Assembly (NCBI RefSeq): GCF_001633165.1
Contig: NZ_CP015418.1
Location: forward strand, 1,158,501 to 1,222,500
Source of the DNA: Rhodovulum sulfidophilum DSM 1374
GTDB taxonomy: Bacteria > Pseudomonadota > Alphaproteobacteria > Rhodobacterales > Rhodobacteraceae
Length of the DNA stretch: 64,000 nucleotides
Direction: 5' to 3'
Shown piece after piece: positions 35,940 through 45,979 of this stretch (position 1 is its first letter; every line of letters starts with the position of its first letter). Under the pieces are notes generated by a model. The model ran no database searches and was not told where the DNA came from. It saw only the letters and a program-made list of their open reading frames with translations. The position numbers and the translations under genes are program-made.

Positions 35940-36773
35940 ATGACCAGCCGTATCGCCTTTCAGGGAGAGCCCGGTGCCTATTCGCATCAGGCCTGCCACG
36001 ATGCCCGTCCCGACATGGAGGCGCTGCCCTGCCGCACCTTCGAGGATGTGATCGAGGCGGTGCGCCGCGGCGCGGCCGAGATGGCGATGCTGCCGGTCGA
36101 GAATTCGACCTATGGACGGGTCGCCGATATCCACCAGCTGCTGCCGGATTCGGGCCTGCATATCGTCGGCGAGGCCTTCGTGCGGGTTCATATCAACCTC
36201 CTGGCGGTGCCGGGCGCGGCGCTGGCGGGCATCCGCCGCGCGATGAGCCATACCGTGCTGCTGGGGCAGTGCCGCGACTTCCTGCAGACGCATGACATCC
36301 ACCGGGTGACCGCGGCCGATACCGCGGGCTCGGCCCGGCAGGTGGCCGAGACGGGCGACCCCGAGGTCGCGGCGCTGGCGGGCGATCTGGCGGCCGAGAT
36401 CTACGGGCTCGACGTTCTGGCCCGCCATATCGAGGATCACGACAAGAACACCACGCGCTTCCTGCTGATGTCGCGCGCGCCCGACCGCAGCCGCCGGGGC
36501 GATCTGGGCATGATGACCACCTTCGTCTTCCGGGTACGCAACATTCCCGCCGCGCTTTACAAGGCCATGGGCGGCTTCGCGACCAACGGGGTCAACATGA
36601 CCAAGCTGGAAAGCTACATGGTCGACGGCTCCTTCACCGCGACCCAGTTCTATGCCGATATCGAGGGCCATCCCGACGACCCCCATGTCGCCCGCGCGCT
36701 GGAGGAGCTCGACTACTTCACCTCGCATATCGACATTCTGGGCGTCTATCCGGCCGACCGCAAACGCAGCTGA
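35940..36773 (+). CDS. pheA: Prephenate dehydratase
   Basis: 277 residues. N-terminal dehydratase domain with IAFQGEPGAYSHQAC, MLPVENSTYGRVADI and the catalytic TRF in NTTRFLLM, followed by the ACT regulatory domain with GVNMTKLESYMVDG. Converts prephenate to phenylpyruvate for phenylalanine synthesis; the ACT domain usually gives Phe feedback inhibition. No fused chorismate mutase, unlike the enteric P-protein. ATG 35940; transcribed alone. Confidence 0.96.
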   Translation: MTSRIAFQGEPGAYSHQACHDARPDMEALPCRTFEDVIEAVRRGAAEMAMLPVENSTYGRVADIHQLLPDSGLHIVGEAFVRVHINLLAVPGAALAGIRRAMSHTVLLGQCRDFLQTHDIHRVTAADTAGSARQVAETGDPEVAALAGDLAAEIYGLDVLARHIEDHDKNTTRFLLMSRAPDRSRRGDLGMMTTFVFRVRNIPAALYKAMGGFATNGVNMTKLESYMVDGSFTATQFYADIEGHPDDPHVARALEELDYFTSHIDILGVYPADRKRS

Positions 36774-36833
36774 TCCCGTCTTTCCTGCGGCGGCCCGTCC
36801 CGGCCCGGGTCTTGCGAATCCAAAGCGCGACCT

Positions 36834-37184
36834 CTATGTAAGCCCTCGAGAGGTTGGCGCGGGCGAGCGCCTCGCCAACCCGGTCAGGTCCGGAAGGAAG
36901 CAGCCGTAACGAGCCCCGTTCGGGCCGCTGTCCAGCCTCTCACCTATCTTCCTAGCATTTTGGTTCTTCGGAATTGGCGGATGCGAGACCCCCGCATCGC
37001 GCAGCGCTTTGAACAGCGTCGGAAACAGATTCGGATGGCCTCGTTTGCTTGCCGCATCCGAGTTCACTGTTGTGTGAAAATACTCAAGATCAGACACTGC
37101 GATATGGATGTGGTCCTGATCTTCATTGAACCATACCGAGACATTTTCGAGATAAGCCGCCTTCCCGTTCTCGCTGCGGCGCAT
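36834..37184 (-). CDS. Small protein of unknown function whose 3' end is antisense to the SRP RNA
   Basis: 116 codons from ATG 37184, preceded by a strong GAGAGGAAAAGAAG ribosome site. The first about 75 residues look like real coding sequence: KAAYLENVSVWFNEDQDHIH, then AVSDLEYFHTTVNSD and HPNLFPTLFKALRDAG. Base composition there is more AT-rich than the surroundings. The last about 34 residues are translated from the complement of the SRP RNA and are not protein-like, so the original stop may be lost. I do not recognise the family; the fold hints at a small beta-alpha protein. Confidence 0.65.
   Translation of the reverse strand: MRRSENGKAAYLENVSVWFNEDQDHIHIAVSDLEYFHTTVNSDAASKRGHPNLFPTLFKALRDAGVSHPPIPKNQNARKIGERLDSGPNGARYGCFLPDLTGLARRSPAPTSRGLT
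36843..36944 (+). ncRNA. ffs: Signal recognition particle RNA, small bacterial type (4.5S)
   Basis: The conserved SRP apical domain is unmistakable: GGTCAGGTCCGGAAGGAAGC at about 36882-36901 followed by AGCC. The ends pair (GAGAGG at 36848-36853 with CCTCTC at 36936-36941), giving the usual hairpin of about 100 nt. It binds Ffh for co-translational membrane targeting. Exact ends are approximate. Confidence 0.95.
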
Positions 37185-37317
37185 CTTCTTTTCCTCTCGT
37201 GTGATCGTCGGGAATGACCCGGACGGATCGCTGACCGATCCCCTGCCCGCGATCCGCTGGACGCGGCCCGAGCCAGCGCCTACCCTGTCGCCCGGATACG
37301 CTACTCCGAGAGGACCC

Positions 37318-39090
37318 ATGGCCGAGACAGAGGGCACTGCCTACCAGGTGCTGGCGCGAAAATACCGCCCCGCCACATTCGCCGATCTGATCGGCCAGGA
37401 TGCGATGGTGCGCACCCTCAAGAACGCCTTTGCCGCCGACCGGATCGCGCAGGCCTTCATCATGACCGGCATCCGGGGCACCGGCAAGACGACGACGGCC
37501 CGGATCATCGCCAAGGGCATGAACTGCATAGGTCCCGACGGGCAGGGCGGCCCGACCACCGAGCCCTGCGGCGAATGTGAGCATTGCCGCGCCATCGCCG
37601 AGGGGCGCCATGTCGACGTGATGGAGATGGACGCCGCCTCGCGCACCGGGGTCGGCGATATCCGCGAGATCATCGACAGCGTGGCCTACCGGGCGGCCTC
37701 GGCGCGCTACAAGATCTACATCATCGACGAGGTCCACATGCTGTCGACCAGCGCCTTCAACGCGCTGCTGAAGACGCTGGAGGAGCCCCCCGCCCATGTG
37801 AAGTTCATCTTCGCCACCACCGAGATCCGCAAGGTGCCGGTGACGGTTCTGTCGCGCTGCCAGCGGTTCGATCTGCGCCGGATCGAGCCCGAGGTGATGA
37901 TCGCGCATCTGCGCCGGATCGCCGGACTGGAAAATGCGCCGATCACCGACGAGGCGCTGGGGCTGATCACCCGCGCCGCGGAGGGCTCGGTCCGCGACGC
38001 GATGAGCCTGCTCGATCAGGCGATCTCCCACGGGGCGGGCGAAACCGGGGTAGACCAGGTCCGCGCAATGCTGGGGCTTGCGGACCGGGGCCGGGTGCTC
38101 GACCTGTTCGACATGATCATGGCGGGCGATGCGGCCGCCGCGCTGGGCGAGCTGGCCGGGCAATATGCCGATGGTGCCGATCCGCTGGCGGTGCTGCGCG
38201 ATTTGGCCGAGATCAGCCACTGGCTCAGCGTCATCAAGATCACCCCCGAGGCGGCCGACGATCCGACCGTCGGCCCCGACGAGCGTGCCCGTGGCCGGAC
38301 CATGGCCGAGCGGCTGTCGATGCGGGTCCTGACGCGGATGTGGCAGATGCTGCTGAAGGCGCTGGAAGAGGTCTCGATGGCGCCCAATGCGATGATGGCG
38401 GCCGAGATGGCGGTGATCCGGCTGACCCATGTCTCGACCCTGCCAAGCCCCGAGGACCTGGTCCGGAAGCTGCAGGAAAACCCGCCCACCGGTCCGGCTC
38501 CCTCGGGTCCCGCGCCGGGCGGCCCCGCGCCCTCGGGTGGGGGGGGCAACGGGGCCGGGGTGCAGGGCCAGGCCCGCGGCGCTCCGGTCCATGCCGGGCC
38601 CTCGGGCGGTGGCGCCGTCACCGCGCTGGCCCATGCGCCCGAGCAGACGCTGGCCCATTACCCCAGCTTCGAGGCGGTGGTCGATCTGATCCGCGCCAAT
38701 CGCGACATGGTGCTGCTGGTCGAGGTCGAGGCGGGGGTCCGGCTGGTCAGCTATTCGCCCGGCCGGATCGAGTTCGAGCCCGCGCCCGACGCCCCCGCCG
38801 ATCTGGCGCAGCGGCTCGGGCACCGGCTGCAGACCTGGACCGGCGCGCGCTGGGCGGTGTCGGTCGTGGCCAAGGGCGGCGCGCCCAGCATCGACGAGAC
38901 CCGCAACGCCGCCGAGGCCGCGCGCCGGGCCGAGGCCGCCGAGCATCCTCTGGTCCGCGCCGTTTTTGCCGCCTTTCCCAAGGCCGAAATCATCGACATA
39001 AAGCCGCCCGAGGTCCTTGCGGCCGAGGCGGCGGCCGAGGCCCTGCCCGAGGTCGAGGAGGAATGGGACCCGTTCGAGGACGACGACTGA
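37318..39090 (+). CDS. dnaX: DNA polymerase III subunit tau/gamma
   Basis: 590 residues. AAA+ clamp-loader domain: YRPATFADLIGQ, Walker A GIRGTGKTTTARIIA, a four-Cys zinc site ending CGECEHC, Walker B IYIIDEVHMLSTSAFNALL and SRC motif VLSRCQRF. A Pro/Gly-rich hinge at about residues 390-430 leads to the C-terminal tau domain that contacts DnaE. ATG 37318 follows CCGAGAGGACCC. I see no obvious slippery run for a programmed gamma frameshift, but a poly-G run lies at 38541-38547. First gene of dnaX-ybaB-recR. Confidence 0.97.
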   Translation: MAETEGTAYQVLARKYRPATFADLIGQDAMVRTLKNAFAADRIAQAFIMTGIRGTGKTTTARIIAKGMNCIGPDGQGGPTTEPCGECEHCRAIAEGRHVDVMEMDAASRTGVGDIREIIDSVAYRAASARYKIYIIDEVHMLSTSAFNALLKTLEEPPAHVKFIFATTEIRKVPVTVLSRCQRFDLRRIEPEVMIAHLRRIAGLENAPITDEALGLITRAAEGSVRDAMSLLDQAISHGAGETGVDQVRAMLGLADRGRVLDLFDMIMAGDAAAALGELAGQYADGADPLAVLRDLAEISHWLSVIKITPEAADDPTVGPDERARGRTMAERLSMRVLTRMWQMLLKALEEVSMAPNAMMAAEMAVIRLTHVSTLPSPEDLVRKLQENPPTGPAPSGPAPGGPAPSGGGGNGAGVQGQARGAPVHAGPSGGGAVTALAHAPEQTLAHYPSFEAVVDLIRANRDMVLLVEVEAGVRLVSYSPGRIEFEPAPDAPADLAQRLGHRLQTWTGARWAVSVVAKGGAPSIDETRNAAEAARRAEAAEHPLVRAVFAAFPKAEIIDIKPPEVLAAEAAAEALPEVEEEWDPFEDDD

Positions 39091-39116
39091 ACGCATAACA
39101 GGCGAAGGAGACACGC

Positions 39117-39461
39117 ATGTTGAAGGGAATGGGCGGTCTTGGCGACATGGCCAAGATGATGAAGGCCGCGGGCGAGATGCAGGGCAAGATGGCCCAGCTT
39201 CAGGAAACGCTGGCGGCGACGCTGGTCGAGGGCGAAAGCGGCGCTGGTCTGGTCAAGGCCACGGCGACAGCCAAGGGCACGCTGACCGCGCTGTCGATCG
39301 ACCCGTCGATCTTCAATGCCGACGAGAAGGAAGTGGTCGAGGACCTGATCCTGGCGGCGATCAAGGACGCCCAGGAAAAGGCGATGGAAAAGACCAAGGA
39401 AGAGACCCGCAAGCTGACCGAGGACATGGGTCTGCCCCCGGGGCTCGGCCTGCCGGTCTGA
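39117..39461 (+). CDS. ybaB: YbaB/EbfC family nucleoid-associated protein
   Basis: 114 residues: [20 protein letters not shown], then [20 protein letters not shown], a basic coiled-coil type dimer that binds DNA. A GGCGAAGGAG ribosome site precedes the ATG. The gene lies between dnaX and recR, the standard order across bacteria, suggesting linkage with replication and repair. Met/Lys/Glu-rich as usual. Confidence 0.95.
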   Translation: MLKGMGGLGDMAKMMKAAGEMQGKMAQLQETLAATLVEGESGAGLVKATATAKGTLTALSIDPSIFNADEKEVVEDLILAAIKDAQEKAMEKTKEETRKLTEDMGLPPGLGLPV

Positions 39462-39477
39462 TCCCGGAGCCCGGCCG

Positions 39478-40077
39478 ATGGCCGACCGTCCGGACGAGAT
39501 CGACAGGCTGATCGACCTCATGGCGCGGCTGCCGGGGCTCGGGCCCCGGTCGGCCCGTCGTGCTGTCCTGCATCTGGTCAAGAAGCGCGCGGTGCTGCTG
39601 CTGCCCTTGGCCGAGGCCATGCGCAAGGTCGGCGAGGCGGTGCATGAATGCGCCGTCTGCGGCAATGTCACCACCGCCGATACCTGCGAGATCTGCACCG
39701 ATCCGGTCCGCGCCAATGGCGAGATCTGCGTCGTCGAGGACGTCGCCGATCTCTGGGCGATGGAGCGGGGCGGCGCGTTCCGGGGCCGCTATCACGTGCT
39801 GGGCGGCACGCTTTCGGCGCTCGACTCGGTCGGGCCCGAGGACCTGAGGATCCCCGAACTGGTCGAACGGGTCGGGCGCGAGGGCATCTCGGAGGTGATC
39901 CTGGCGCTCAACGCCACCGTCGACGGGCAGACCACGGCGCATTACATCGTCGACGAGCTGGCCGAGACCGGGATCCGGCTCAGCTCGCTGGCGCAGGGCG
40001 TGCCGATCGGGGGCGAGCTCGACTATCTCGATGACGGCACGATCAGCGCGGCGCTGAAGGCCCGGCGAGGGCTCTGA
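39478..40077 (+). CDS. recR: Recombination mediator protein RecR
   Basis: 199 residues. Helix-hairpin-helix segment [20 protein letters not shown], four-Cys zinc finger ([16 protein letters not shown]), Toprim domain ([17 protein letters not shown]) and Walker B-like C-terminus with [20 protein letters not shown]. RecR acts with RecO and RecF to load RecA on gapped DNA. Starts 16 bp after ybaB. Confidence 0.97.
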   Translation: MADRPDEIDRLIDLMARLPGLGPRSARRAVLHLVKKRAVLLLPLAEAMRKVGEAVHECAVCGNVTTADTCEICTDPVRANGEICVVEDVADLWAMERGGAFRGRYHVLGGTLSALDSVGPEDLRIPELVERVGREGISEVILALNATVDGQTTAHYIVDELAETGIRLSSLAQGVPIGGELDYLDDGTISAALKARRGL

Positions 40078-40202
40078 GCCGCTGATTGCCGCGTTTGATT
40101 GCAGCGCTCTCACGTATTCTCAACTTGAACCTGCGGCACCGGGACCATTAGCTAGGGCAAGGTCTTGCGTCCGTCTGACCGTCGATGACAGGGAGTTCGC
40201 CA

Positions 40203-42146
40203 ATGCCCACGCCCCGCAGCCATCCGGACAGCGCCGCTTGTGCGGCCGCCGCCCGGCCGTTCCCGACGACGCCTCTCATGGCGCCCGTGCTGGCGCTGTT
40301 TCTCGCCCTTGGTGCCGGTCCGGCCCCGGCCGAGGAGGCCGCGACCGGGATGTCGGACGGCAAGGTCATCGAGAGCTTTGCCTATTCGGCGCTGGGCGCG
40401 CCGAAATACGGCCCCGACATGGCCCATCTCGATTACGTCAATCCCGACGCGCCCAAGGGCGGCGAGATATCGATCTGGGCGCCGGGCACCTTCGACAGTT
40501 TCAACCAGTATTCGCGCATGGGCGTACCCGCGGCTCTGAACACCATCGGCACCGAAAGCCTGATGACCTCGACCGCCGACGACCCCTATGCGATGTATTG
40601 CTATCTCTGCACCTCGATCGAATATCCCGAGGATCTGTCCTGGGTGATCTTCAACCTGCGCGACGACGTGACCTTCCAGGACGGCACGCCGATGACCGCC
40701 GAGGACATCGCCTTCACCCAGAAGCTGTTCCTGGAACAGGGGATCATCGAATACCGCCGTCTGGTCGAGGCCTATTTCGGCCCGATCGAGGTGCTGGGTC
40801 CGCACCGGATCAAGTTCACCTTCAACGACGTGACCCCGATGCGCGACCGGATCGGGCTGGCGGGCGGCACCCCGGCCTTTTCCAAGGCCTGGTTCGAGGA
40901 AACCGGCGCCCGGCTGGACCAGAGCACCAAGACGCCCTTCATGGCCACCGGCGCCTATGTGCTTGACAGCTTCGATTACAACCGCCGCGTCGTCTATCGC
41001 CGCAATCCCGATTTCTGGGGCGCCGACCAGCCCTTCAATATCGGGCGCCACAATTTCGACCGGATCCGGGTCGAGTATTTCGCCGACAGCAATGCCGCCT
41101 TCGAGGCCTTCAAGTCGGGCGCCTATACCTTCCGGACCGAGAATTCGTCCAAGACCTGGGCCACGGGCTATGACTTTCCGGGCATCGAGCGCGGAGACGT
41201 GGTCCGCGAGGCCATTCCCGATGGCAGTGTCGGCACCCGGCTGAGCTGGGTCTTCAACCTCGACCGCGCCAAGTGGCAGGACATCCGGGTGCGCCGCGCC
41301 GTCGAGATGATGTTCAACTTCGAGTGGTCGAACAAGACGCTGTTCTACGGCTATTTCACCCAGCCGGTATCGTTCTGGTCGGGTACCGATCTGGCAGCAA
41401 GCGGCACCCCCGGGCCCGACGAGGCCGCGATCCTGCAGCCGCTGGTCGACGAGGGGCTGCTGGAGCCGGAGATCCTGACCGAGGAGGTGGCGAGCCCGCC
41501 CGATCATGATGCCGATACCTACCGCCCCTCGCGCCGGATCATCCGCGCGGCCTCGAAACTGCTGGACGAGGCGGGCTGGGTCGCGGGCGACGATGGCATC
41601 CGGCGCAAGGACGGTCAGCCGCTGGAACTGGTCATCATCCAGCGCGATCCGCAATTCGACCGCGCCATCAACCCCTTCCTCGAGAATCTCAGGATGCTGG
41701 GTGTGAGCGGCCGTCTGGAGCGCGTCGATACCGCGCAATATGTCGAACGCCGCCGTGCCGGGATGTTCGATCTGGCCAATCAGGGCTTCGTGATGGGGTT
41801 CGAGCCCTCGAGCGGGCTGTCGCAATGGTTCGGCTCGAAGACCGCCGATAACAGCTCGCGCAACCTGATGCGGCTGCGCAGCCCGGCCGTCGACCGGCTG
41901 ATCGAGGACGTGATCGCGGCCGATACGCTCGACGGCATGAAGACCCGCGTCCATGCGCTCGACCGGGTGCTGCGGTCGCTGCATTTCGACATTCCGCTCT
42001 GGTTCAACGACAAGACCTGGGTCGCCTATTACGACATGTATCGCCACCCCGAGACGCTGCCGCCGCTGGATGTGGGCGAACTCGATTTCTGGTGGTTCGA
42101 TCAGGAGGCGGCGGATCGGCTCCACGCCTCGGGCGCGCTGAGGTAG
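40203..42146 (+). CDS. yejA: ABC transporter substrate-binding protein, YejA-type peptide uptake
   Basis: 647 residues from ATG 40203, which has GGGAG 9 bp upstream (the in-frame ATG at 40185 precedes it). Signal peptide to about residue 45 ending GAGPAPA. Family 5 binding-protein features: LDYVNPDAPKGGEISIWAPG, AEDIAFTQKLF and a C-terminal region with LHFDIPLWFNDKTWVAYYD. It delivers oligopeptides to the YejBEF translocator. Length and the VNPDAPKGG motif favour the YejA group over DppA/OppA. Confidence 0.92.
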   Translation: MPTPRSHPDSAACAAAARPFPTTPLMAPVLALFLALGAGPAPAEEAATGMSDGKVIESFAYSALGAPKYGPDMAHLDYVNPDAPKGGEISIWAPGTFDSFNQYSRMGVPAALNTIGTESLMTSTADDPYAMYCYLCTSIEYPEDLSWVIFNLRDDVTFQDGTPMTAEDIAFTQKLFLEQGIIEYRRLVEAYFGPIEVLGPHRIKFTFNDVTPMRDRIGLAGGTPAFSKAWFEETGARLDQSTKTPFMATGAYVLDSFDYNRRVVYRRNPDFWGADQPFNIGRHNFDRIRVEYFADSNAAFEAFKSGAYTFRTENSSKTWATGYDFPGIERGDVVREAIPDGSVGTRLSWVFNLDRAKWQDIRVRRAVEMMFNFEWSNKTLFYGYFTQPVSFWSGTDLAASGTPGPDEAAILQPLVDEGLLEPEILTEEVASPPDHDADTYRPSRRIIRAASKLLDEAGWVAGDDGIRRKDGQPLELVIIQRDPQFDRAINPFLENLRMLGVSGRLERVDTAQYVERRRAGMFDLANQGFVMGFEPSSGLSQWFGSKTADNSSRNLMRLRSPAVDRLIEDVIAADTLDGMKTRVHALDRVLRSLHFDIPLWFNDKTWVAYYDMYRHPETLPPLDVGELDFWWFDQEAADRLHASGALR

Positions 42147-42152
42147 ACCGGC

Positions 42153-43256
42153 ATGGGCGCCTATATCCTGCGTCGTCTCGCGCTGATCGTGCCGACGCTT
42201 CTGGGCATCATGATCATCAACTTCACCCTGACCCAGTTCGTGCCGGGCGGGCCCGTGGAACAGGTGATCGCCAAGATCGAGGGCCAGGGCGATGTGTTTT
42301 CGGGCTTTGCCGGCGGCGGCGGCGATGCCGGTGCAGCCCTTGGCGCGGGCGGGGGCGGTGGCAGCCCGACCGACAAGTATATCGGCGCGCGCGGCCTGCC
42401 GCCCGATTTCATCGCCGAGCTGGAAAAGGAGTTCGGCTTCGACAAGCCGCCGCTGGAACGCTTCCTGACGATGATCTGGAACTATGCCCGGTTCGATTTC
42501 GGGCAAAGCTATTTCCGGTCGGTCTCGGTAATCGATCTGGTTCTGGAGAAGATGCCGGTCTCGATCAGCCTGGGGCTGTGGTCGACGCTGATCGCCTATA
42601 TGGTCTCGATCCCGCTGGGTATCCGCAAGGCGGTGCGGGACGGGACATCCTTCGATACCTGGACCTCGGCGGTGATCATCATCGGCTACGCGATCCCGGG
42701 TTTCCTGTTCGCGGTGCTGCTGCTGGTGCTGTTCGCGGGCGGGTCCTATCTGCAATGGTTTCCGCTGAGGGGGCTGGTCTCGGAAAACTGGGCCGAGCTC
42801 AGCTGGCCCGCGAAGATACTCGACTATTTCTGGCACATCACGCTGCCGGTCATCGCCACCACGATTTCCAGCTTCGCCACGCTGACGCTTCTGACCAAGA
42901 ATTCCTTCCTCGACGAGATCAAGAAGCAATATGTCGTCACCGCCAAGGCCAAGGGCCTGTCCGAGGGGCGGGTGCTTTACGGCCATGTCTTCCGCAACGC
43001 GATGCTGATCGTGATCGCGGGCTTTCCGGGCATGTTCATCGGCGTCTTCTTCGGCGCCTCGATCATCATCGAGACGATCTTCTCGCTGGACGGGCTGGGG
43101 CGTCTGGGCTTCGAGGCGGCGGTGGCGCGCGACTATCCGGTGATCTTCGCCACGCTTTACGTCTTCGGGCTGATCGGGCTCTTGGTCGGCATCCTGTCCG
43201 ACCTGACCTATGTGCTGGTCGATCCCCGGATCGATTTCGAAAGCCGGGAGACCTGA
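42153..43256 (+). CDS. yejB: ABC transporter permease YejB
   Basis: 367 residues, membrane permease of the oligopeptide class with the EAA-type loop [24 protein letters not shown]-terminal [20 protein letters not shown] and [16 protein letters not shown] are typical. A Gly-rich stretch (residues about 51-70) lies in the first periplasmic loop. Works with YejE and YejF to import peptides such as microcin C in enterobacteria. Six bp after yejA. Confidence 0.93.
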   Translation: MGAYILRRLALIVPTLLGIMIINFTLTQFVPGGPVEQVIAKIEGQGDVFSGFAGGGGDAGAALGAGGGGGSPTDKYIGARGLPPDFIAELEKEFGFDKPPLERFLTMIWNYARFDFGQSYFRSVSVIDLVLEKMPVSISLGLWSTLIAYMVSIPLGIRKAVRDGTSFDTWTSAVIIIGYAIPGFLFAVLLLVLFAGGSYLQWFPLRGLVSENWAELSWPAKILDYFWHITLPVIATTISSFATLTLLTKNSFLDEIKKQYVVTAKAKGLSEGRVLYGHVFRNAMLIVIAGFPGMFIGVFFGASIIIETIFSLDGLGRLGFEAAVARDYPVIFATLYVFGLIGLLVGILSDLTYVLVDPRIDFESRET

Positions 43257-43257
43257 C

Positions 43258-44367
43258 ATGGCCTGGCTTTCGCCCCTGAACCAGCGGCGCTGGCGCAACT
43301 TCAAGCGCAACCGCCGCGCCCACTGGTCGCTGATGATCTTCGCGGTGATCTTCGGGCTGTCGCTCTTTGCCGAGCTTCTGGCCAATGACAAGCCGATCTA
43401 TGTCAACTATCGCGGCGAGAGCTTCTTTCCGGTCTACAGCTTTTATCCCGAGACCGATTTCGGCGGCGATCTCCGGACCGAGGCGGTCTATCGCGATATC
43501 GAGATCCAGTGCCTGATAGTCTCGGGCGGGCTCGAGGCCTGCTGGGACGACCCGGAAGGCGTGATCGCCGATGCAGAGGACGGCGTCGTCGACGGCGAAA
43601 CGATCGAGAAGGGCTGGATGCTCTGGCCGCCGATCCCCTACAGCTACGACACCGTCAACAATATCGACGGCACCGCACCCTCGGCCCCCGACGCGCAGCA
43701 CTGGCTGGGCACCGACGACACCACGCGCGACGTGCTGGCCCGGGTGATCTATGGCTTCCGGCTGTCGATCCTGTTCACGCTGATGGTCACCGGCATCGCC
43801 TCGGTCATCGGCGTCGTGACAGGGGCGGTGCAGGGCTTCTTCGGCGGCCTGACCGACCTGATCTTCCAGCGCTTCATCGAGATCTGGACCTCGACGCCGC
43901 AGCTTTACATCATCATCATCCTCTTTGCCGTGCTGGGCCGAAGTTTCTGGCTTCTGGTCTTTCTCACCGCGCTGTTCGGCTGGCCCGCCCTGGTGGGCGT
44001 GGTGCGGGCCGAGTTCCTGCGCGCGCGCAATTTCGAATATGTCCGCGCCGCCCGCGCGCTGGGCGTCTCCAACTGGAAGATCATGTTCCGCCACATGCTG
44101 CCCAATGCCATGGTCGCGACGCTGACCATGCTGCCCTTCATCATCACCGGCACCATCGGCACGCTGGCCAGCCTCGACTTTCTCGGGTTCGGCCTGCCCG
44201 CCTCGGCGCCCTCGCTGGGCGAGATGACGCTGCAGGCCAAGGAAAACCTGCAGGCGCCCTGGCTGGGCTTCACCGCCTTCTTCACCTTCGCGATCATGCT
44301 GTCGCTGCTGGTCTTCATCTTCGAGGGCGTGCGCGATGCCTTCGATCCGCGAAAGACGTTCCAATGA
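43258..44367 (+). CDS. yejE: ABC transporter permease YejE
   Basis: 369 residues. N-terminal MAWLSPLNQRRWRNFKRNRR, a large first periplasmic loop ending in the family motif WMLWPPIPYSYDTVNN, then GTDDTTRDVLARVIYGFR and the EAA loop FLRARNFEYVRAARALGVS. ATG 43258 follows yejB by 1 bp. The stop overlaps the yejF ATG (ATGA), so translation is coupled. Confidence 0.93.
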   Translation: MAWLSPLNQRRWRNFKRNRRAHWSLMIFAVIFGLSLFAELLANDKPIYVNYRGESFFPVYSFYPETDFGGDLRTEAVYRDIEIQCLIVSGGLEACWDDPEGVIADAEDGVVDGETIEKGWMLWPPIPYSYDTVNNIDGTAPSAPDAQHWLGTDDTTRDVLARVIYGFRLSILFTLMVTGIASVIGVVTGAVQGFFGGLTDLIFQRFIEIWTSTPQLYIIIILFAVLGRSFWLLVFLTALFGWPALVGVVRAEFLRARNFEYVRAARALGVSNWKIMFRHMLPNAMVATLTMLPFIITGTIGTLASLDFLGFGLPASAPSLGEMTLQAKENLQAPWLGFTAFFTFAIMLSLLVFIFEGVRDAFDPRKTFQ

Positions 44368-45974
44368 GCCCGGTTCTCAAGGTCGACAATCTGCAGGTCT
44401 CCTTTCAGCAGGACGGCCGGCAACAGGTCGCGGTCAGGGGGGTCAGCTTCGAGGTCGGACGCGGCGAGACGGTGGCGCTGGTCGGCGAATCCGGCTCGGG
44501 CAAGTCGGTGACGGCGCTTTCGACCGTGGGATTGCTGCCCGGCGCGGCGACGGTCTCGGGCTCGGTGATCTATGAGGGCGAGGAACTTGCCAAGGCGCCC
44601 GAGAAGCGGCTGAGGCAGGTCCGGGGCAACGATATCAGCTTCATTTTCCAGGAGCCGATGACCTCGCTCAATCCGCTGCACACGCTGGAAAAGCAGATCA
44701 CCGAAAGCCTGGCGCTGCATCAGGGCCTGACCGGTGCCGCCGCCCGCGCGCGGGTGCTGGAGCTTCTGGAGCGGGTCGGCATCCGCGATCCCGAAAGCCG
44801 TCTGGGCGCCTATCCGCACCAGTTGTCGGGCGGGCAGCGGCAGCGGGTGATGATCGCCATGGCGCTGGCCAACGGGCCCGACCTGCTGATCGCGGATGAA
44901 CCCACCACGGCGCTCGACGTCACCATCGAGGCGCAGATCCTCGAGCTTCTGGCCGAGCTCAAGCGCGAAGAGACCATGAGCCTTCTGTTCATCACCCACG
45001 ATCTGGGCGTGGTGCGCCGGATCGCCGACCGGGTCTGCGTGATGAAGGATGGCGAGATCGTGGAGATCGGCCCCACGGCCGAGATCTTCCGCGCCCCGCA
45101 GCACCCCTATACCCGGAAACTGCTGGCCGCGGCGACGGTGGGCGGCCCCGATCCGCTGAAGGCCGAGGCCCCCGAGATCGTCCGGACCGAAGGGCTCAAG
45201 GTCTGGTTCCCGATCCAGCGCGGCTTCATGCGCAGGACCGTGGACCATGTGAAGGCGGTGAACGGCGCCGATATCTCGGTCCGGGCGGGCGAGACGCTGG
45301 GCGTCGTCGGCGAATCCGGTTCGGGCAAGACCACGCTGGCGCTGGCGATCATGCGGCTGATCTCGTCCGAGGGGCGGATCGTCTTTCAGGGCAGCGCCAT
45401 CGACGGGTTGAAATCGCGCCAGATCCGGCCGCTCAGGCGCGACATGCAGATCGTGTTCCAGGACCCGTTCGGCAGCCTCAGCCCGCGGATGACGGTCGAA
45501 CAGATCGTGGCCGAGGGGCTGGGCGTGCATGGCTCGCAATCCGGGCGCAGCGCCCGCGAGGACGTGGCGCAGATCCTGACCGAGGTCGGGCTCGACCCGG
45601 CCATGATGCACCGCTATCCGCATGAATTCTCGGGCGGGCAGCGTCAGCGCATCGCCATCGCCCGGGCGATGATCCTGCGGCCGCGGATGGTGGTGCTGGA
45701 CGAGCCGACCTCGGCGCTGGACATGACGGTGCAGGTGCAGATCGTCGATCTTCTGCGCGACCTGCAGCGTCGATACGACCTGGCCTATCTCTTCATCAGC
45801 CACGACCTCAGGGTGGTGCGGGCGATGTCGCACAAGGTGGCGGTGATGCGGCTGGGCGAGATCGTCGAGGCGGGGGAGGTTCACGAGGTCTTCGACGCGC
45901 CGAAGACGGAGTATACGCGCACCCTGATACGGGCGGCCTTCGGGGCGCCCGGGGAAAGCCCGGGCGCCGCCTGA
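44364..45974 (+). CDS. yejF: Dual-ATPase ABC transporter protein YejF
   Basis: 536 residues with two complete nucleotide-binding domains. First: Walker [13 protein letters not shown], signature [15 protein letters not shown], Walker [13 protein letters not shown]. Second: [27 protein letters not shown] and [12 protein letters not shown]. It powers YejBE. ATG 44364 is chosen over a long upstream extension that overlaps yejE. A GC-rich hairpin overlaps the last codons. Confidence 0.94.
   Translation: MSPVLKVDNLQVSFQQDGRQQVAVRGVSFEVGRGETVALVGESGSGKSVTALSTVGLLPGAATVSGSVIYEGEELAKAPEKRLRQVRGNDISFIFQEPMTSLNPLHTLEKQITESLALHQGLTGAAARARVLELLERVGIRDPESRLGAYPHQLSGGQRQRVMIAMALANGPDLLIADEPTTALDVTIEAQILELLAELKREETMSLLFITHDLGVVRRIADRVCVMKDGEIVEIGPTAEIFRAPQHPYTRKLLAAATVGGPDPLKAEAPEIVRTEGLKVWFPIQRGFMRRTVDHVKAVNGADISVRAGETLGVVGESGSGKTTLALAIMRLISSEGRIVFQGSAIDGLKSRQIRPLRRDMQIVFQDPFGSLSPRMTVEQIVAEGLGVHGSQSGRSAREDVAQILTEVGLDPAMMHRYPHEFSGGQRQRIAIARAMILRPRMVVLDEPTSALDMTVQVQIVDLLRDLQRRYDLAYLFISHDLRVVRAMSHKVAVMRLGEIVEAGEVHEVFDAPKTEYTRTLIRAAFGAPGESPGAA
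45944..45968. terminator. Strong hairpin overlapping the yejF end, before the converging hemN
   Basis: Perfect 10-bp stem GGCGCCCGGG/CCCGGGCGCC with a GAAAG loop. It lies inside the last codons of yejF (stop ends at 45974) and 11 bp from the hemN stop on the other strand, so it can act on either transcript. No T-run. Confidence 0.6.
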
Positions 45975-45979
45975 GAGCG

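Noticed and set aside
38538..38550. G-run in dnaX as a programmed frameshift site
   Set aside because: Not an A/T-type slippery sequence, and no clear gamma-type early stop context; many GC-rich dnaX genes make only tau.
42303..42362. Gly-rich stretch in YejB as an inserted repeat
   Set aside because: YejB proteins of other bacteria also carry a variable, Gly-containing first periplasmic loop; probably normal variation.
40152..43391. 1079-codon minus-strand open frame opposite yejA and yejB
   Set aside because: Shadow frame; the yej genes have family motifs and ribosome sites.
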